Below, piece after piece: positions 1-8,623 of a DNA stretch of 23,133 nucleotides (its first letter is position 1; each line of letters opens with the position of its first letter). The stretch is from NCBI GenBank assembly GCA_031288745.1, contig JAITQT010000159.1, forward strand, positions 1 through 23,133, in the 5' to 3' direction. The position numbers were made by a program, and so were the translations under genes. The notes below the pieces were generated by a model that saw only the letters and a program-made list of their open reading frames with translations, was not told the DNA's origin and did no database searches. The DNA comes from Deltaproteobacteria bacterium. Its GTDB lineage: Bacteria; Desulfobacterota; Desulfarculia; Adiutricales; Adiutricaceae.

Positions 1-86
<86 letters not shown>

Positions 87-131
87 GATACGTATATTTA
101 AATAATAATTTTTCATTAATTAAATATATAG

Positions 132-179
132 AAAAAAACGTAACGGTAGATCTAAAACGGTCTATTATTACGTTTTTTT
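132..179. terminator. Hairpin flanked by A and T runs (possible bidirectional terminator)
   Basis: Perfect 12-bp inverted repeat: AAAAAAACGTAA at 132-143 pairs with TTACGTTTTTTT at 168-179, with a further 4-bp inner stem (147-150 with 161-164). The T run on either strand is what a rho-independent terminator would show, although the GC content of the stem is low. It lies about 100 bp upstream of the TonB receptor and would insulate that operon from upstream transcription. Confidence 0.4.
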
Positions 180-282
180 GTATCTTAAGGTTATAATTAA
201 TACTATTTTTTTTGAACATAATAAATCTAAATAGTTTATTTACAATTATATATTTAATTGTCATAGCAAGGAGTTTGTTAAT

Positions 283-2460
283 ATGATAAATTTTAAAGTA
301 AAGGCAACGTTGGCGATTTTTTTCACCGTAGTAATATTTTTTAATGACATCCAACTATGGGCGCAAAGTGACGGTTCTTCATCTACTTCGACTCTGCCAA
401 GGGTTTTAGTCGAGGATAATAAGCAAGACGGTTCAGCTGAGGTCGGTTACGTGGTTAAAGATGCGGTAAATTTTGGACCATGGGGCGATAAGCCTGTTTT
501 GGACCTACCATATACTGTAAGCGTTACCAATTCTCATTTTTTTGAAAACATACAGGCTAGAAATCCCGGTGACGTGCTCAGAAAGCTACCGAATATGTTT
601 GGGGCACCATCTACGGAGGCTAACTTTATCAATTCCGTTATCACCAGGGGGTTCCGTTCGCTTCAAAAGAACATAATGAATGGCATTCAGACCGATAACG
701 TGGGTTTGGGTATTTTTATCGAAGACGTGGACTCTATGGAAGTTATGAGCGGGCTCAACGGATTTATGTACGGCTTAGGCAACGTGGGAGGTATCGCCGT
801 TTATAATCTGAAAAAACCCACTTATGAGCAGCTAGCCAAGATAAGATTTGGTGATTACGGAGGAGGGCAATTTTTTGGTCATTTAGACGTGGGTGGGCCT
901 TTGGCCGATGGGAAAGTAGCCTATCGCTTTAATGTTTTAGGTCAAGACGGACATACCAGCATCGATCGACAAACAATTTCGAAACAATTTTCTAGCGCGG
1001 CTATGGACTTTAATATTAGCGAAAACATACAACTCCAGGTCCATGGTGCCATAGGTAGAATTGATAATGATGGACGCCAAGGGGCCTTTACGGTTAGAGC
1101 CTCTGAAAATTACGTCCATAAAGCCCCAGACCCCAGTAAACTATGGGTTTCAGACGACACTTTTACCGATCTAGATTGGGCGAGCGTCGACTTAAACCTT
1201 AATGCTAAGCTAAACGACGTCTTTAGCCTTAGGTTTGGTTACGCCCACCGTCAATCTATTAGAAAATCTATTATCACGGTGAGCTACTTTGACGCCATAA
1301 ACACCGACGCTTACAACTGGGAAACGAGGGCTCTAAATTGGAAGGACGTCTCCGACGGGGCTATGGCCTACCTCGACGCCAAGTTCGATACTATGGGGAT
1401 AGAGCACAATTTAACCGTTGGGTTTAACGGCTACCGCACCACCGAATATATAGGCAAATGGGACGGAACCAAAAGAACGGTATATATTTTTGCTCAAAAC
1501 TTGCCGGGTAGCTTTCTGGTAAATTCAGCCGTAGATTACGACCTAGACCGCTATCAGATTTTCACCCCCAACGGCGGCTATGAAGGTCGGGCCAAGGATT
1601 ACACCACTTACATTTATAATTTTATGATTGGCGATGAAATTCATTTTAACGATCAATGGCATCTCATGGCCGGCTTAAACTACGCGAATGTTAAAGATAC
1701 ATCTTTTACCAATTCTGGACAGAGAAATCAGACTTATCAGTCGCAAAAGTTAACTCCCACCTTATCTTTAATCTTTAAGCCTATTCCAAATGTGACGACT
1801 TACGCTAGCTATATTCAATCGCTAGAGAACGGGACCATCGTTGGAGCGACCTACGCCAACGCCGGTGAGCTGCTTAAGCCTTTGACTAGCGATCAGTACG
1901 AAATAGGAGTTAAGGCTGAAGTGGCAGGGTTACTGTTGAGCGCAGCCTTTTTTAAGATCGATAAAGGTCTGCAGTTTGCCGATGTCAATAACTACTACAA
2001 ACAAGACGGCCGGCAGCGCAATAAGGGAGTAGAGCTTTCAGTCATGGGTCGGCTTTTCGACTCTCTTAACTTATTTGGCGGAATAACATTTCTAGACGCT
2101 AAAATGGTTAAGACCCAGGGTGGGAATCTAGACGGAAATCGGCCTCAATATATCCCAAATGTCATCGCCAAGCTTTACGCAGAGTACGATCTGCCTTTTC
2201 TTCAAGGTTTGACAGTCTCCGCAGGTTTTGACCATTTCGGGAGCGTCATGGCCAACGCCACCAATTTGGTTCACGTGCCCTCTTACACCACTGTCGACGT
2301 CGGATTGAGGTATAAGACCAGCTTGTGGGACCATGAAGCCATCTTTCGCCTTGACGTTAACAACGTTGGCGATAAGGCCTACTGGGCGGCTGAGCCTGGT
2401 GCGGAAATATTTTTGGCCCCACCTAGAAACGTGATCCTGACTGGATCGTTCGCCTTCTAA
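283..2460 (+). CDS. TonB-dependent outer-membrane receptor
   Basis: A 725-residue outer-membrane receptor that would import a scarce ligand such as a metal chelate, using TonB energy. An N-terminal signal peptide (about residues 1-28, ending in LWAQ) is followed by a candidate TonB box (LPRVLVED, 38-45), a plug domain (about 70-185, with ITRGFRS and the glycine-rich MYGLGNVGG stretch) and a long beta-barrel. The protein ends in phenylalanine (TGSFAF), as outer-membrane barrels commonly do. AAGGAG at 268-273 sits 9 nt before the ATG and fixes the start. It is the first gene of an operon with a FecB-type binding protein 4 nt downstream. The ligand cannot be read from sequence: siderophore, corrinoid, nickel or cobalt chelate are all possible. 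A promoter was not clearly identified in the AT-rich leader. Confidence 0.93.
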   Translation: MINFKVKATLAIFFTVVIFFNDIQLWAQSDGSSSTSTLPRVLVEDNKQDGSAEVGYVVKDAVNFGPWGDKPVLDLPYTVSVTNSHFFENIQARNPGDVLRKLPNMFGAPSTEANFINSVITRGFRSLQKNIMNGIQTDNVGLGIFIEDVDSMEVMSGLNGFMYGLGNVGGIAVYNLKKPTYEQLAKIRFGDYGGGQFFGHLDVGGPLADGKVAYRFNVLGQDGHTSIDRQTISKQFSSAAMDFNISENIQLQVHGAIGRIDNDGRQGAFTVRASENYVHKAPDPSKLWVSDDTFTDLDWASVDLNLNAKLNDVFSLRFGYAHRQSIRKSIITVSYFDAINTDAYNWETRALNWKDVSDGAMAYLDAKFDTMGIEHNLTVGFNGYRTTEYIGKWDGTKRTVYIFAQNLPGSFLVNSAVDYDLDRYQIFTPNGGYEGRAKDYTTYIYNFMIGDEIHFNDQWHLMAGLNYANVKDTSFTNSGQRNQTYQSQKLTPTLSLIFKPIPNVTTYASYIQSLENGTIVGATYANAGELLKPLTSDQYEIGVKAEVAGLLLSAAFFKIDKGLQFADVNNYYKQDGRQRNKGVELSVMGRLFDSLNLFGGITFLDAKMVKTQGGNLDGNRPQYIPNVIAKLYAEYDLPFLQGLTVSAGFDHFGSVMANATNLVHVPSYTTVDVGLRYKTSLWDHEAIFRLDVNNVGDKAYWAAEPGAEIFLAPPRNVILTGSFAF

Positions 2461-2464
2461 ATCA

Positions 2465-3604
2465 ATGGCTGCTGGAAAGCTTAACCTGGCCATCTGCGTC
2501 TGCTTCGTGTCTTTGTCTATAATTTTGCTGCGCTCTTTATTTGCGCCGCAGATAATTGATAGGCCAGAGGGGGGTAGGATCGTTGTAAAAGATATGACGG
2601 GGAGGCTCGTGAGGCTTAAAGAGCCTCCTCGCTCAATAATGATGCTTACCCCGGTAAGCTGGCACTATTTGGCCATCGAACCCAATGATATGGCTATTTT
2701 GAGGATCCCACCCTATATGCGTTTAGAAATTAAAGCCTCTCCGCTTCGTTGGGTCTTTCCCTCCCTCTCCGATAGGCCCTTAGCCTTTCTAGATAACAAC
2801 TCCCCCTCGGGGTTTAGCGTTGAAGAGACCATGGCCTCTAACCCCGAGGTGGTGTTGGTTTGGGACTACCTATCGGCCGCCTTTGAACGGGCCAAAATCA
2901 AAGGGCTGATCAAGATTTCGGCCGATCATGGAGAGAAAGAGAGGCTTTATAAGCTCTTGGGCGAAATGGCGGATAAGAGTAGGGTGGTAGAACTATTATA
3001 TGAGAGAAGCGAGAGGATTAAAAGAGAAATTTTTTCATTAATAACTAGTGATATGCCAATTAAGACCATGCTGGTTATCGACGACGATAATTTCTCTTTA
3101 GGCACCAATCGTTTTTACAAAAGGTTTTTGGAAAACGCTAAAAAAATCCGTATCCAAAATTTAGCCCAGAACTCTGGGACGAGCGGCAAGATACTCAACG
3201 TCGAGACCTACCTAGCTCTCGATCCAGATATCCTTCTACTTAATCATTTTCTTCTGGCGTCTTCGACTATGACCGTCGAAGACGTTTACGCTAACGACCA
3301 ACTTAAGGGCCTAAAAGCAGTTAAAAACAAGAGGGTGTACCACATGCCCCGTGGGGCGGCTAGGCTTGAGGGCCCGCTAGAGGAGCACTTACTTATCCTT
3401 TGGCTGTGGCAAACCGTTCGGCCTCAGATCCCTTTAAAATTTGATATGCGCGAGGAAATCAGGCTCTCTTACCGTTTTGTTTTTAATTATGAGCTGACTG
3501 AAGATCAGATCGACCAATGGCTTCGCCTTGAGGAAAATATGCGCTCGTTTGGCTACGGGAGATTTAAACTCTCTTCGCCCTTATCAGCTGTTTTAAATCA
3601 ATAA
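2465..3604 (+). CDS. FecB/BtuF-type ABC transporter substrate-binding protein
   Basis: A 379-residue periplasmic binding protein of the class that serves FecCD-type importers. Residues 8-29 form a hydrophobic signal or anchor segment. The family's N-terminal opening is visible (VVKDMTGRLVRLKEPPRSIM, about 40-59), followed by NPEVVLVWDY (about 127-136) and ALDPDILLLNHF (about 251-262), which match the usual lobe pattern. It starts 4 nt after the receptor stop and has no clear Shine-Dalgarno sequence, so translational coupling to the receptor is likely. It presumably takes the ligand from the receptor to the inner-membrane permease encoded two genes later. At 379 aa it is somewhat longer than typical 300-350 aa family members. 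The assignment to the family is solid; the ligand is unknown. Confidence 0.85.
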   Translation: MAAGKLNLAICVCFVSLSIILLRSLFAPQIIDRPEGGRIVVKDMTGRLVRLKEPPRSIMMLTPVSWHYLAIEPNDMAILRIPPYMRLEIKASPLRWVFPSLSDRPLAFLDNNSPSGFSVEETMASNPEVVLVWDYLSAAFERAKIKGLIKISADHGEKERLYKLLGEMADKSRVVELLYERSERIKREIFSLITSDMPIKTMLVIDDDNFSLGTNRFYKRFLENAKKIRIQNLAQNSGTSGKILNVETYLALDPDILLLNHFLLASSTMTVEDVYANDQLKGLKAVKNKRVYHMPRGAARLEGPLEEHLLILWLWQTVRPQIPLKFDMREEIRLSYRFVFNYELTEDQIDQWLRLEENMRSFGYGRFKLSSPLSAVLNQ

Positions 3605-3616
3605 GGAAGGAATATT

Positions 3617-4645
3617 ATGGCGTTTTTACGCGAGACTGGAATCTTGATCACGGCTAGAATCAGGCCGTGCGCTAACGATTGCCAGTTTTGTCTTCTGTAT
3701 GACAGGACCACGGACATAGTCCCGGTCGATCGTTGCGTCTCGATTGTTGAAAAGTTTCTTGATTATGGAGAAAGATGTTCCTTAATAGTTAAGCAGTGGT
3801 TTGGCAACGCCTACGATTATAATCTTGAAGACTTTAGAAAGCTCTTCGGCCTCTTTGTCCGTAACGGTTTAGGCGATGATGGCGCTCAGGATTTTCGATA
3901 TCTGATGGTCGGAGGGTTGCCTTTTATGGGCGAAGAGAGCGCAAGGCGGTGGATCCGGGAGAGGATAGAGGTCGGATGCGGCTACGCCGCTGGCACCTAT
4001 GCTGGTCCACCGGAGGTACACGACGAGCTTTTTTCGAAAAAAGGTCATTTCGCCTTCCAGAGAGGCTTCCAGAAAATAGCTAGCGAAGAGGGCTTAAAGC
4101 TGATGGAGAAGGTGATTATGCTCGTCCCGTATTTAGGGCACCTTGAGGAAATCTTGGCCCATCTCGACATAGCGGGCCCTTGCGAAGATCGGCGGCTGAT
4201 TTTGATGTCCTATAGCGGCCGAGGACGAGCCTTCGAGGCCTTTCGCCCTACTAGAGACGATCTTTTGGTTCTTCCAGCAGGTATTCTGAAACTTTTCCAA
4301 CAAGAGCTCGACGAATGGAAAACCGAGAGCCAATGGGCTGAGGAGATAGGTAGGTCGGGAGAGGAAGGTTACGAGGATTGGCTACCTTTGCGGCTAACCG
4401 AAAGAAACCTCGAATCTATTGAAAACCAATCCTGCACCGAAATTCTTGATAGACTTCGGGCTAAAACTAAGGCCCGTTATGCCCCCTTACCTGGTGCGTT
4501 AGAGCTGGCTAAAAAATATTGCGATTCTAAGAGTTTAAGGCTCTATAAGAGCCGTAGCGAGGTAGAGTGCCTCTGGCTTGATCGTTTTGGAGCTAAAAAT
4601 CCTGAAGTTGGCTTTGACGGTTCTTTGCCTCGCTTTAATTGGTAA
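3617..4645 (+). CDS. Radical SAM enzyme of unknown function inside the uptake operon
   Basis: A 342-residue protein with a CX3CX2C cluster motif at C18, C22 and C25 (CANDCQFC), the signature of radical SAM enzymes that bind a [4Fe-4S] cluster and S-adenosylmethionine. A glycine-rich segment, YLMVGGLPFMGE (about 95-106), lies in the first half where SAM-contacting glycines are expected. Scattered later cysteines do not form a recognisable SPASM or ferredoxin motif. A strong ribosome site (AAGGAAGGAA, 3603-3612) precedes the ATG. It lies between the binding protein and the permease genes, so it is probably co-expressed with the transporter. That suggests it modifies the imported compound or makes a ligand for it, which is inference only. 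I do not recognise a named subfamily. Confidence 0.8.
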   Translation: MAFLRETGILITARIRPCANDCQFCLLYDRTTDIVPVDRCVSIVEKFLDYGERCSLIVKQWFGNAYDYNLEDFRKLFGLFVRNGLGDDGAQDFRYLMVGGLPFMGEESARRWIRERIEVGCGYAAGTYAGPPEVHDELFSKKGHFAFQRGFQKIASEEGLKLMEKVIMLVPYLGHLEEILAHLDIAGPCEDRRLILMSYSGRGRAFEAFRPTRDDLLVLPAGILKLFQQELDEWKTESQWAEEIGRSGEEGYEDWLPLRLTERNLESIENQSCTEILDRLRAKTKARYAPLPGALELAKKYCDSKSLRLYKSRSEVECLWLDRFGAKNPEVGFDGSLPRFNW

Positions 4646-4650
4646 CTTTA

Positions 4651-5706
4651 ATGACTTTAAAATTTGCCTCTCAAGAGAGCGAACCGGTGGCGAGGAACGC
4701 TTGGCTAAGCCCATTTTTGTTCGTAACCCTCATCGTTCTAGGCGTCTTGTCTTTATTAATCGGTCGCTACGAGATTAGCCCTAGGGAAGTTTTTCAAATT
4801 CTTTGGTCCAGTTTTTATAAGTTTGAAGCCTTCGACGACGATAACCAATGGATTGTAGTTCAAGTCCTGCGGCTACCAAGGATCTTATTGGCCGTCCTTT
4901 CCGGGGCGGGGCTAGCGGTGGCTGGAGCGGCACTCCAGGGAATTTTTCGTAATCCTCTAGTCGGGCCGGAAATACTTGGAGTTTCGGCCGGAGCCTCCTT
5001 TGGCGGCGTTCTGGCTATGTCGTTAGGGCTCGTTTCTCCAGCTGGTTTAGCGCCGTTGGCCTTCATGTTCGGGTGTGGCGCTATTACCTTAGCTATTACG
5101 CTTTCCTGGCTAGCTGGGCAGAGTTCGACTATTGGTTTAGTTTTAGCCGGAGTAATCGTTGGCGGCCTTTTTAGTTCTTTAACTGGCCTCGTTACCTATT
5201 CGGCTGATGCCGAGTCTAAGCTTCCCAGTATAGTATATTGGCTCATGGGCAGCTTCGCCAGGGCCACGTACGGGCAGGTGGCCTTTGCCGCCGTAGTCGC
5301 TTTAATTGCGATTCCACCTCTTTTCGCTCTTAGTTGGCGGATTAATTTATTATCATTGGGCGAGCTAGACGCAAGGGCTTTGGGTCTTAAGACCAAAAAG
5401 TTGCGTTTAGCTATCGTCGCTCTGGCCTCGCTTTTGGTAGCCTCCCAGGTGGCTGTAAGCGGAGGGATCGGCTGGGTTGGATTAGTTATTCCGCATTTGG
5501 CTAGAATGTTAGTTGGGCCTGACCATGTAAGGCTACTACCAGTCTCAGCGCTTTTAGGCGGGATCTATCTTTTACTAATAGACGATTTGTCTCGCTCTCT
5601 TTCAGAGACGGAAATACCCATAGGTCTTCTCACCTCGCTAGTGGGAGGACCTGTTTTCGCCATCTTTTTCGTAAGGCTTCGTAATCGAGGTTGGAATAAT
5701 GACTGA
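4651..5706 (+). CDS. FecCD-family ABC transporter permease
   Basis: Inner-membrane permease of 351 residues with the many hydrophobic helices typical of FecC/FecD/BtuC proteins. Diagnostic stretches are LRLPRILLAVLSGAGLAVAG, GIFRNPLVGPEILGVSAGA and GGIGWVGLVIPHLARMLVGP. The ATG at 4651 is chosen over an in-frame TTG at 4639 because it falls just after the radical SAM stop codon and gives a normal N-terminus. The ribosome site is weak, consistent with coupling. Only one permease gene is present, so the channel would be a homodimer, as in BtuC. It overlaps the following ATPase gene by 8 nt. Together with the binding protein and the ATPase it completes a type II importer. Confidence 0.93.
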   Translation: MTLKFASQESEPVARNAWLSPFLFVTLIVLGVLSLLIGRYEISPREVFQILWSSFYKFEAFDDDNQWIVVQVLRLPRILLAVLSGAGLAVAGAALQGIFRNPLVGPEILGVSAGASFGGVLAMSLGLVSPAGLAPLAFMFGCGAITLAITLSWLAGQSSTIGLVLAGVIVGGLFSSLTGLVTYSADAESKLPSIVYWLMGSFARATYGQVAFAAVVALIAIPPLFALSWRINLLSLGELDARALGLKTKKLRLAIVALASLLVASQVAVSGGIGWVGLVIPHLARMLVGPDHVRLLPVSALLGGIYLLLIDDLSRSLSETEIPIGLLTSLVGGPVFAIFFVRLRNRGWNND

Positions 5707-6490
5707 GCTTAGGGGCATGGAGCTTGAGGCGGAGTTCGCCGTTGTAGGCAAAGAGTTGGGATTAGCCTATAAAGAAGGCTTCTGGGTCATTAAGCGTCTC
5801 TCATTTTCAATAAAAAAAGGAAGCGTCTTTGCTATTTTGGGGCCCAATGGCTGCGGGAAGACGACTTTATTGAAGATAATTTTGGATCTTTTGCAACCTC
5901 AGGTAGGCTCTATCCATAAGCGTGGCGAAATGGCTTTGGTCCCTCAGCTCTTTCAGGTTTCCTTCGCCTTTAGTGCTCTGGAAATGGTGGTGATGGGGCG
6001 GGCAAAAAAAATAGGGCTCTTTTCTCAACCAGGCTTGAAAGACCGCCGCTTAGCCTTAGAGGCCTTAGAGCGTCTAAATATAGCTGATTTGGCAGCTAGA
6101 CCATTTCCTGAACTCTCCGGGGGGCAAAGGCAGCTAGTGATGCTAGCCAGGGCCTTGGTGGCGGAAGCGGACATCCTTGTCCTTGACGAACCGGCTTCAT
6201 CGTTAGATTTTAAAAATCAGGCCCTAGTTCTACAGTGGATGAAACGCCTGTCACGAGAAAATGGTTTGACCGTGGTTTGTACCACACATCAACCCCAGCA
6301 TGCCTTGGCTGCGGCTGACGAGGCGCTGTTGATGACCGGTGAGGAGGGCGGGCTAGTCGGCCGGGCCGATGAGATTTTGTCAGAGGCGAATTTAAAGCGT
6401 CTTTATGGCGTCGATATAAAGCGCCTATCATTTGAGCATCTAGGCCGGGTCGAAGAAGCGCTAACTCCAGTTTATTTAAAATTGAGTTAA
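5699..6490 (+). CDS. FecE/BtuD-type ABC transporter ATP-binding protein
   Basis: A 263-residue ATPase that would power the adjacent permease. Walker A is GPNGCGKTT (48-56), the signature is LSGGQ (139-143) and Walker B is ILVLDEP (159-165), followed by a switch histidine in CTTHQ. The start overlaps the permease end by 8 nt, and GAGG at 5687-5690 sits 8 nt upstream of the ATG, supporting translational coupling. An alternative in-frame ATG at 5717 would remove six residues. It is the last gene of the operon. No strong terminator follows: a weak CCCAG/CTGGG hairpin at 6537-6554 has only a short T run. All catalytic motifs are intact, so the system looks functional despite the decayed surroundings. 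Confidence 0.94.
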   Translation: MTELRGMELEAEFAVVGKELGLAYKEGFWVIKRLSFSIKKGSVFAILGPNGCGKTTLLKIILDLLQPQVGSIHKRGEMALVPQLFQVSFAFSALEMVVMGRAKKIGLFSQPGLKDRRLALEALERLNIADLAARPFPELSGGQRQLVMLARALVAEADILVLDEPASSLDFKNQALVLQWMKRLSRENGLTVVCTTHQPQHALAAADEALLMTGEEGGLVGRADEILSEANLKRLYGVDIKRLSFEHLGRVEEALTPVYLKLS

Positions 6491-6517
6491 ATTGTAACTT
6501 TCAAGAAGAAAAATTTG

Positions 6518-6530
6518 GTAACCGTTCACA
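6518..6530 (-). repeat. Isolated terminus of the ~260-bp repeat family
   Basis: GTAACCGTTCACA reproduces the right terminus of the dispersed repeat described at 6796-7081, 14629-14887 and 21066-21360 (there GTGAACGGTTAC in the forward sense). Only the tip is present, 28 bp after the ATPase stop codon. It may be a solo end left by a deletion or a chance match of 12-13 bp. Confidence 0.45.
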
Positions 6531-6795
6531 GGCCTTCCCAGGGGACCTACTGGGTTTAAAAATTTTAACAATATTTTCCAGGCTCTGTGGTGTAGGTTGC
6601 CTTTAATATTTTTTTAATTGAGAATTTTTTTTACTTTTATTCCAAAATCATCTTGCCAAACTTAGGATTCATGGTTATTATTCTGACGATGGTATCTTAG
6701 GCAGAAATTTTCTGCTCAAGTACCATACAGCCATTTTATTTTGGCTCTCCTCCACCTCGTCCTCTTCTCCTTCTTTCAAACTCCTTTCCGATAAT
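6531..6795. other. AT-rich spacer with a 38-bp imperfect palindrome
   Basis: No gene is supported here. The only structure seen is a palindrome at 6689-6726: ATGGTA at 6689-6694 pairs with TACCAT at 6721-6726, with an inner GCAGAAA/TTTCTGC core. The - strand of 6735-6790 is purine-rich and shows no open frame of note. Confidence 0.5.
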
Positions 6796-7081
6796 GTAAC
6801 CGATCACCAAGTCTTTTTTTCCCCACGTTGCGGCTGGTAGCGACTTTCGAGTTGTAATTAAGTTTTAGCATACCCTTAAGTTCTTAACATTAGTTCTTTT
6901 AACGTTTCTATTTAGCTCTCTGCTCCAATCATATATTTTAACTTTGATTAATGTTAAAATTACTAAGCTCCTATAGGGGGCTACATCGCTGCGGTATGGG
7001 TCGTCCCTTTCAATAGGCTTGGCACCGAAGCGTTCTCTCTTGTGAACGGGCCTTTAAACGTTCACATTTGTGAACGGACAC
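6796..7081 (-). repeat. Dispersed structured repeat, copy A (MITE-like)
   Basis: A full-length copy in reverse orientation, close to 95% identical by eye to the copy at 21066-21360. Both share a left-end extension in which the GTTCAC hairpin motif appears twice. Left end (GTGTCCGTTCAC) and right end (revcomp GTAACCGATCACC) are imperfect inverted repeats, as in miniature inverted-repeat elements. No open frame is encoded. It lies on the truncated 3' side of the group II intron remnant. Confidence 0.85.
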
Positions 7082-7330
7082 CCGATAATTAAGTAAGCTG
7101 TTTATGCTGGAAGAATTTGTCTAAACCTAGATGGTTAAATGTGGCCAAGGAATGATGGGAAATTTATCCTGTGTCTAAACGATATTTAAGTTATTTTTTC
7201 CATAAAAAGTAAGTTTTTTAGGCCCAGAGCAAGATTGTGGCCCCATCAGGTAAATTTTATTTTTGACCACGGGTGGTATCCTTTTTGTGGTAAAACTGGG
7301 CCAGGCTGGTATCCTTTTTACTGGTAATAT

Positions 7331-8029
7331 CCAGTCATCAACAAGGGCAAGTAGATATTAGCCAAAAACAGACTAATGAAGGGCCCCTGGGGAGTCTTGG
7401 AAATTGGTTGTCAACTTTCCAGTTTAGGTACTCTTTTTTGGTCTGCAGCATCGCTCACATCCAGCCATTGGATCTCGAAGATAGGTTCACTCTTTTTTTG
7501 TACGGCCTTCTGAACCACCGGGCCTCTCACCCTAGGAATCCCAAGCGGCCTTGTCTGGCCTGGCCCTTTAGCAATCTCAACTCTTCTGACAGGTAGGGAC
7601 TTGTAACTGTCGTTGGCCAGTTCTTCATTTAGTTAGGTTAAGTTCTTTGCCAAATTAGCCTCAAAGGCTTCAATTCCGGCCTTATCCACCCCAGCCTCGC
7701 CCTGGTTTCGCAGCACCGCCGCCCAAGCCCATAGCAGGCTCTTGGGACGATATACCCTTGCCTATAAGACTAAACCACTTTTCTCCTTTAACCGCAGTTA
7801 ACCAGCGCCGTCAGCATCCTAAGTACCTAAATTTATGCTCTAGCTTTAATACCTCTGATCTTGTTTAGCTTTTCGCGCACTAAGGAATTGTGCAAAATTA
7901 AACTGTTATTTTCGAGGTGAAATCTGATAGTTCCATTCCCCGTGAAACGCATCTCTTGTTATATTAATTTCGGCAATTAAAAATATCAGTTTATTTTTGC
8001 GCAGTTCCTAACGATTTTTCTTGCTCCAT
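7331..8029 (-). pseudogene. Group II intron reverse transcriptase/maturase, degraded
   Basis: The - strand ATG at 8029 has a GAGGAA ribosome site but hits a stop after 12 codons. Further on, recognisable reverse transcriptase motifs survive in pieces: AWAAVLRNQGEAGVD (RT0/1 region), SLPVRRVEIAKGPGQTRPLG and VVQKAVQKKSEPIFE (RT1-2 region, about 7430-7770), then TPQGPFISLFLANIYL (RT4 region, about 7340-7400). An in-frame stop interrupts the first block. The catalytic YADD region and the C-terminal maturase domain are absent. In an intact element this protein would help splicing and mobility of its host intron; here it is clearly inactive. Confidence 0.78.
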
Positions 8030-8519
8030 AAATATTCCTCGTCCTCACTATTTCCCCCCTTCTCTGAGCCTGGTTTATTATGCTATCAAGGCTTACTACC
8101 GTCCTAAGACGGTCTTTCAGTACTCTGCGGGACTTTAATCTCCTACCAGCTTACAATACCACTAGGGGCCTCCCCGCTCATCTCGTTATACCTTCCAAAG
8201 ATTTTATCTTCAATCACCCTTTAACGACCATCTTCGCCTATCAGTTCTTTGGGCACAATGGCTAAGTGGGTTATCCCATACATCGTAGTTTCAATTAGCG
8301 TGGATTCGGCAGAGTGTGTTCCCGCGCTCAATTCGCAATATATTTTGATGCTCTCTTTACAGGGTTGAAACAGGTTCGTCACCCTGTGGACTATTCGTTC
8401 ACCTCTTGTTGGTCTCCACCATGCCTCATGGCGAGGTAGTTATGTTCAAGTTACAGAACAACTTACTAGCCCCTGAGGTAGACTTTAACCGCATAGATAA
8501 GACGCCTTCACAGTCGCAC
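7331..8519 (-). mobile_element. Group II intron remnant, 5' domains plus broken maturase
   Basis: On the - strand a typical group II intron 5' end, GTGCGAC, begins at 8519 and is followed by about 490 nt of GC-balanced, hairpin-rich sequence consistent with ribozyme domain I-III. An example is the perfect GACCGTC/GACGGT pairing near 8110. A maturase frame then begins at 8029. No domain V-like hairpin is found before copy A of the repeat, so the 3' end is missing and the element cannot splice as it stands. Sequence between 7082 and 7330 is unassigned; it contains a 13-bp direct repeat around 7283 and 7313. Confidence 0.75.
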
Positions 8520-8623
8520 ATATTTTAATTATCAAATAGCTGATACAATAAAATAGTATCAAATTTTAAAATATAAAAATAAATATAAAAACTATATAAA
8601 AGAAATAATCTATTATAAAACTG

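Noticed and set aside
2128..2493. 121-codon - strand frame
   Set aside because: Antisense to the barrel end of the TonB receptor, with no supporting start signal.
6796..7081. Repeat copy A as the 3' end (domains V-VI) of the group II intron
   Set aside because: The repeat occurs elsewhere without an intron, has its own terminal inverted repeats, and contains no domain V-like hairpin.
7408..7596. Open frame on the + strand, 62 codons
   Set aside because: It is antisense to the reverse transcriptase remnant, whose conserved motifs are on the - strand.
8080..8265. Open frame on the + strand, 61 codons
   Set aside because: It lies antisense to the structured 5' domains of the group II intron remnant and has no ribosome site or recognisable content.
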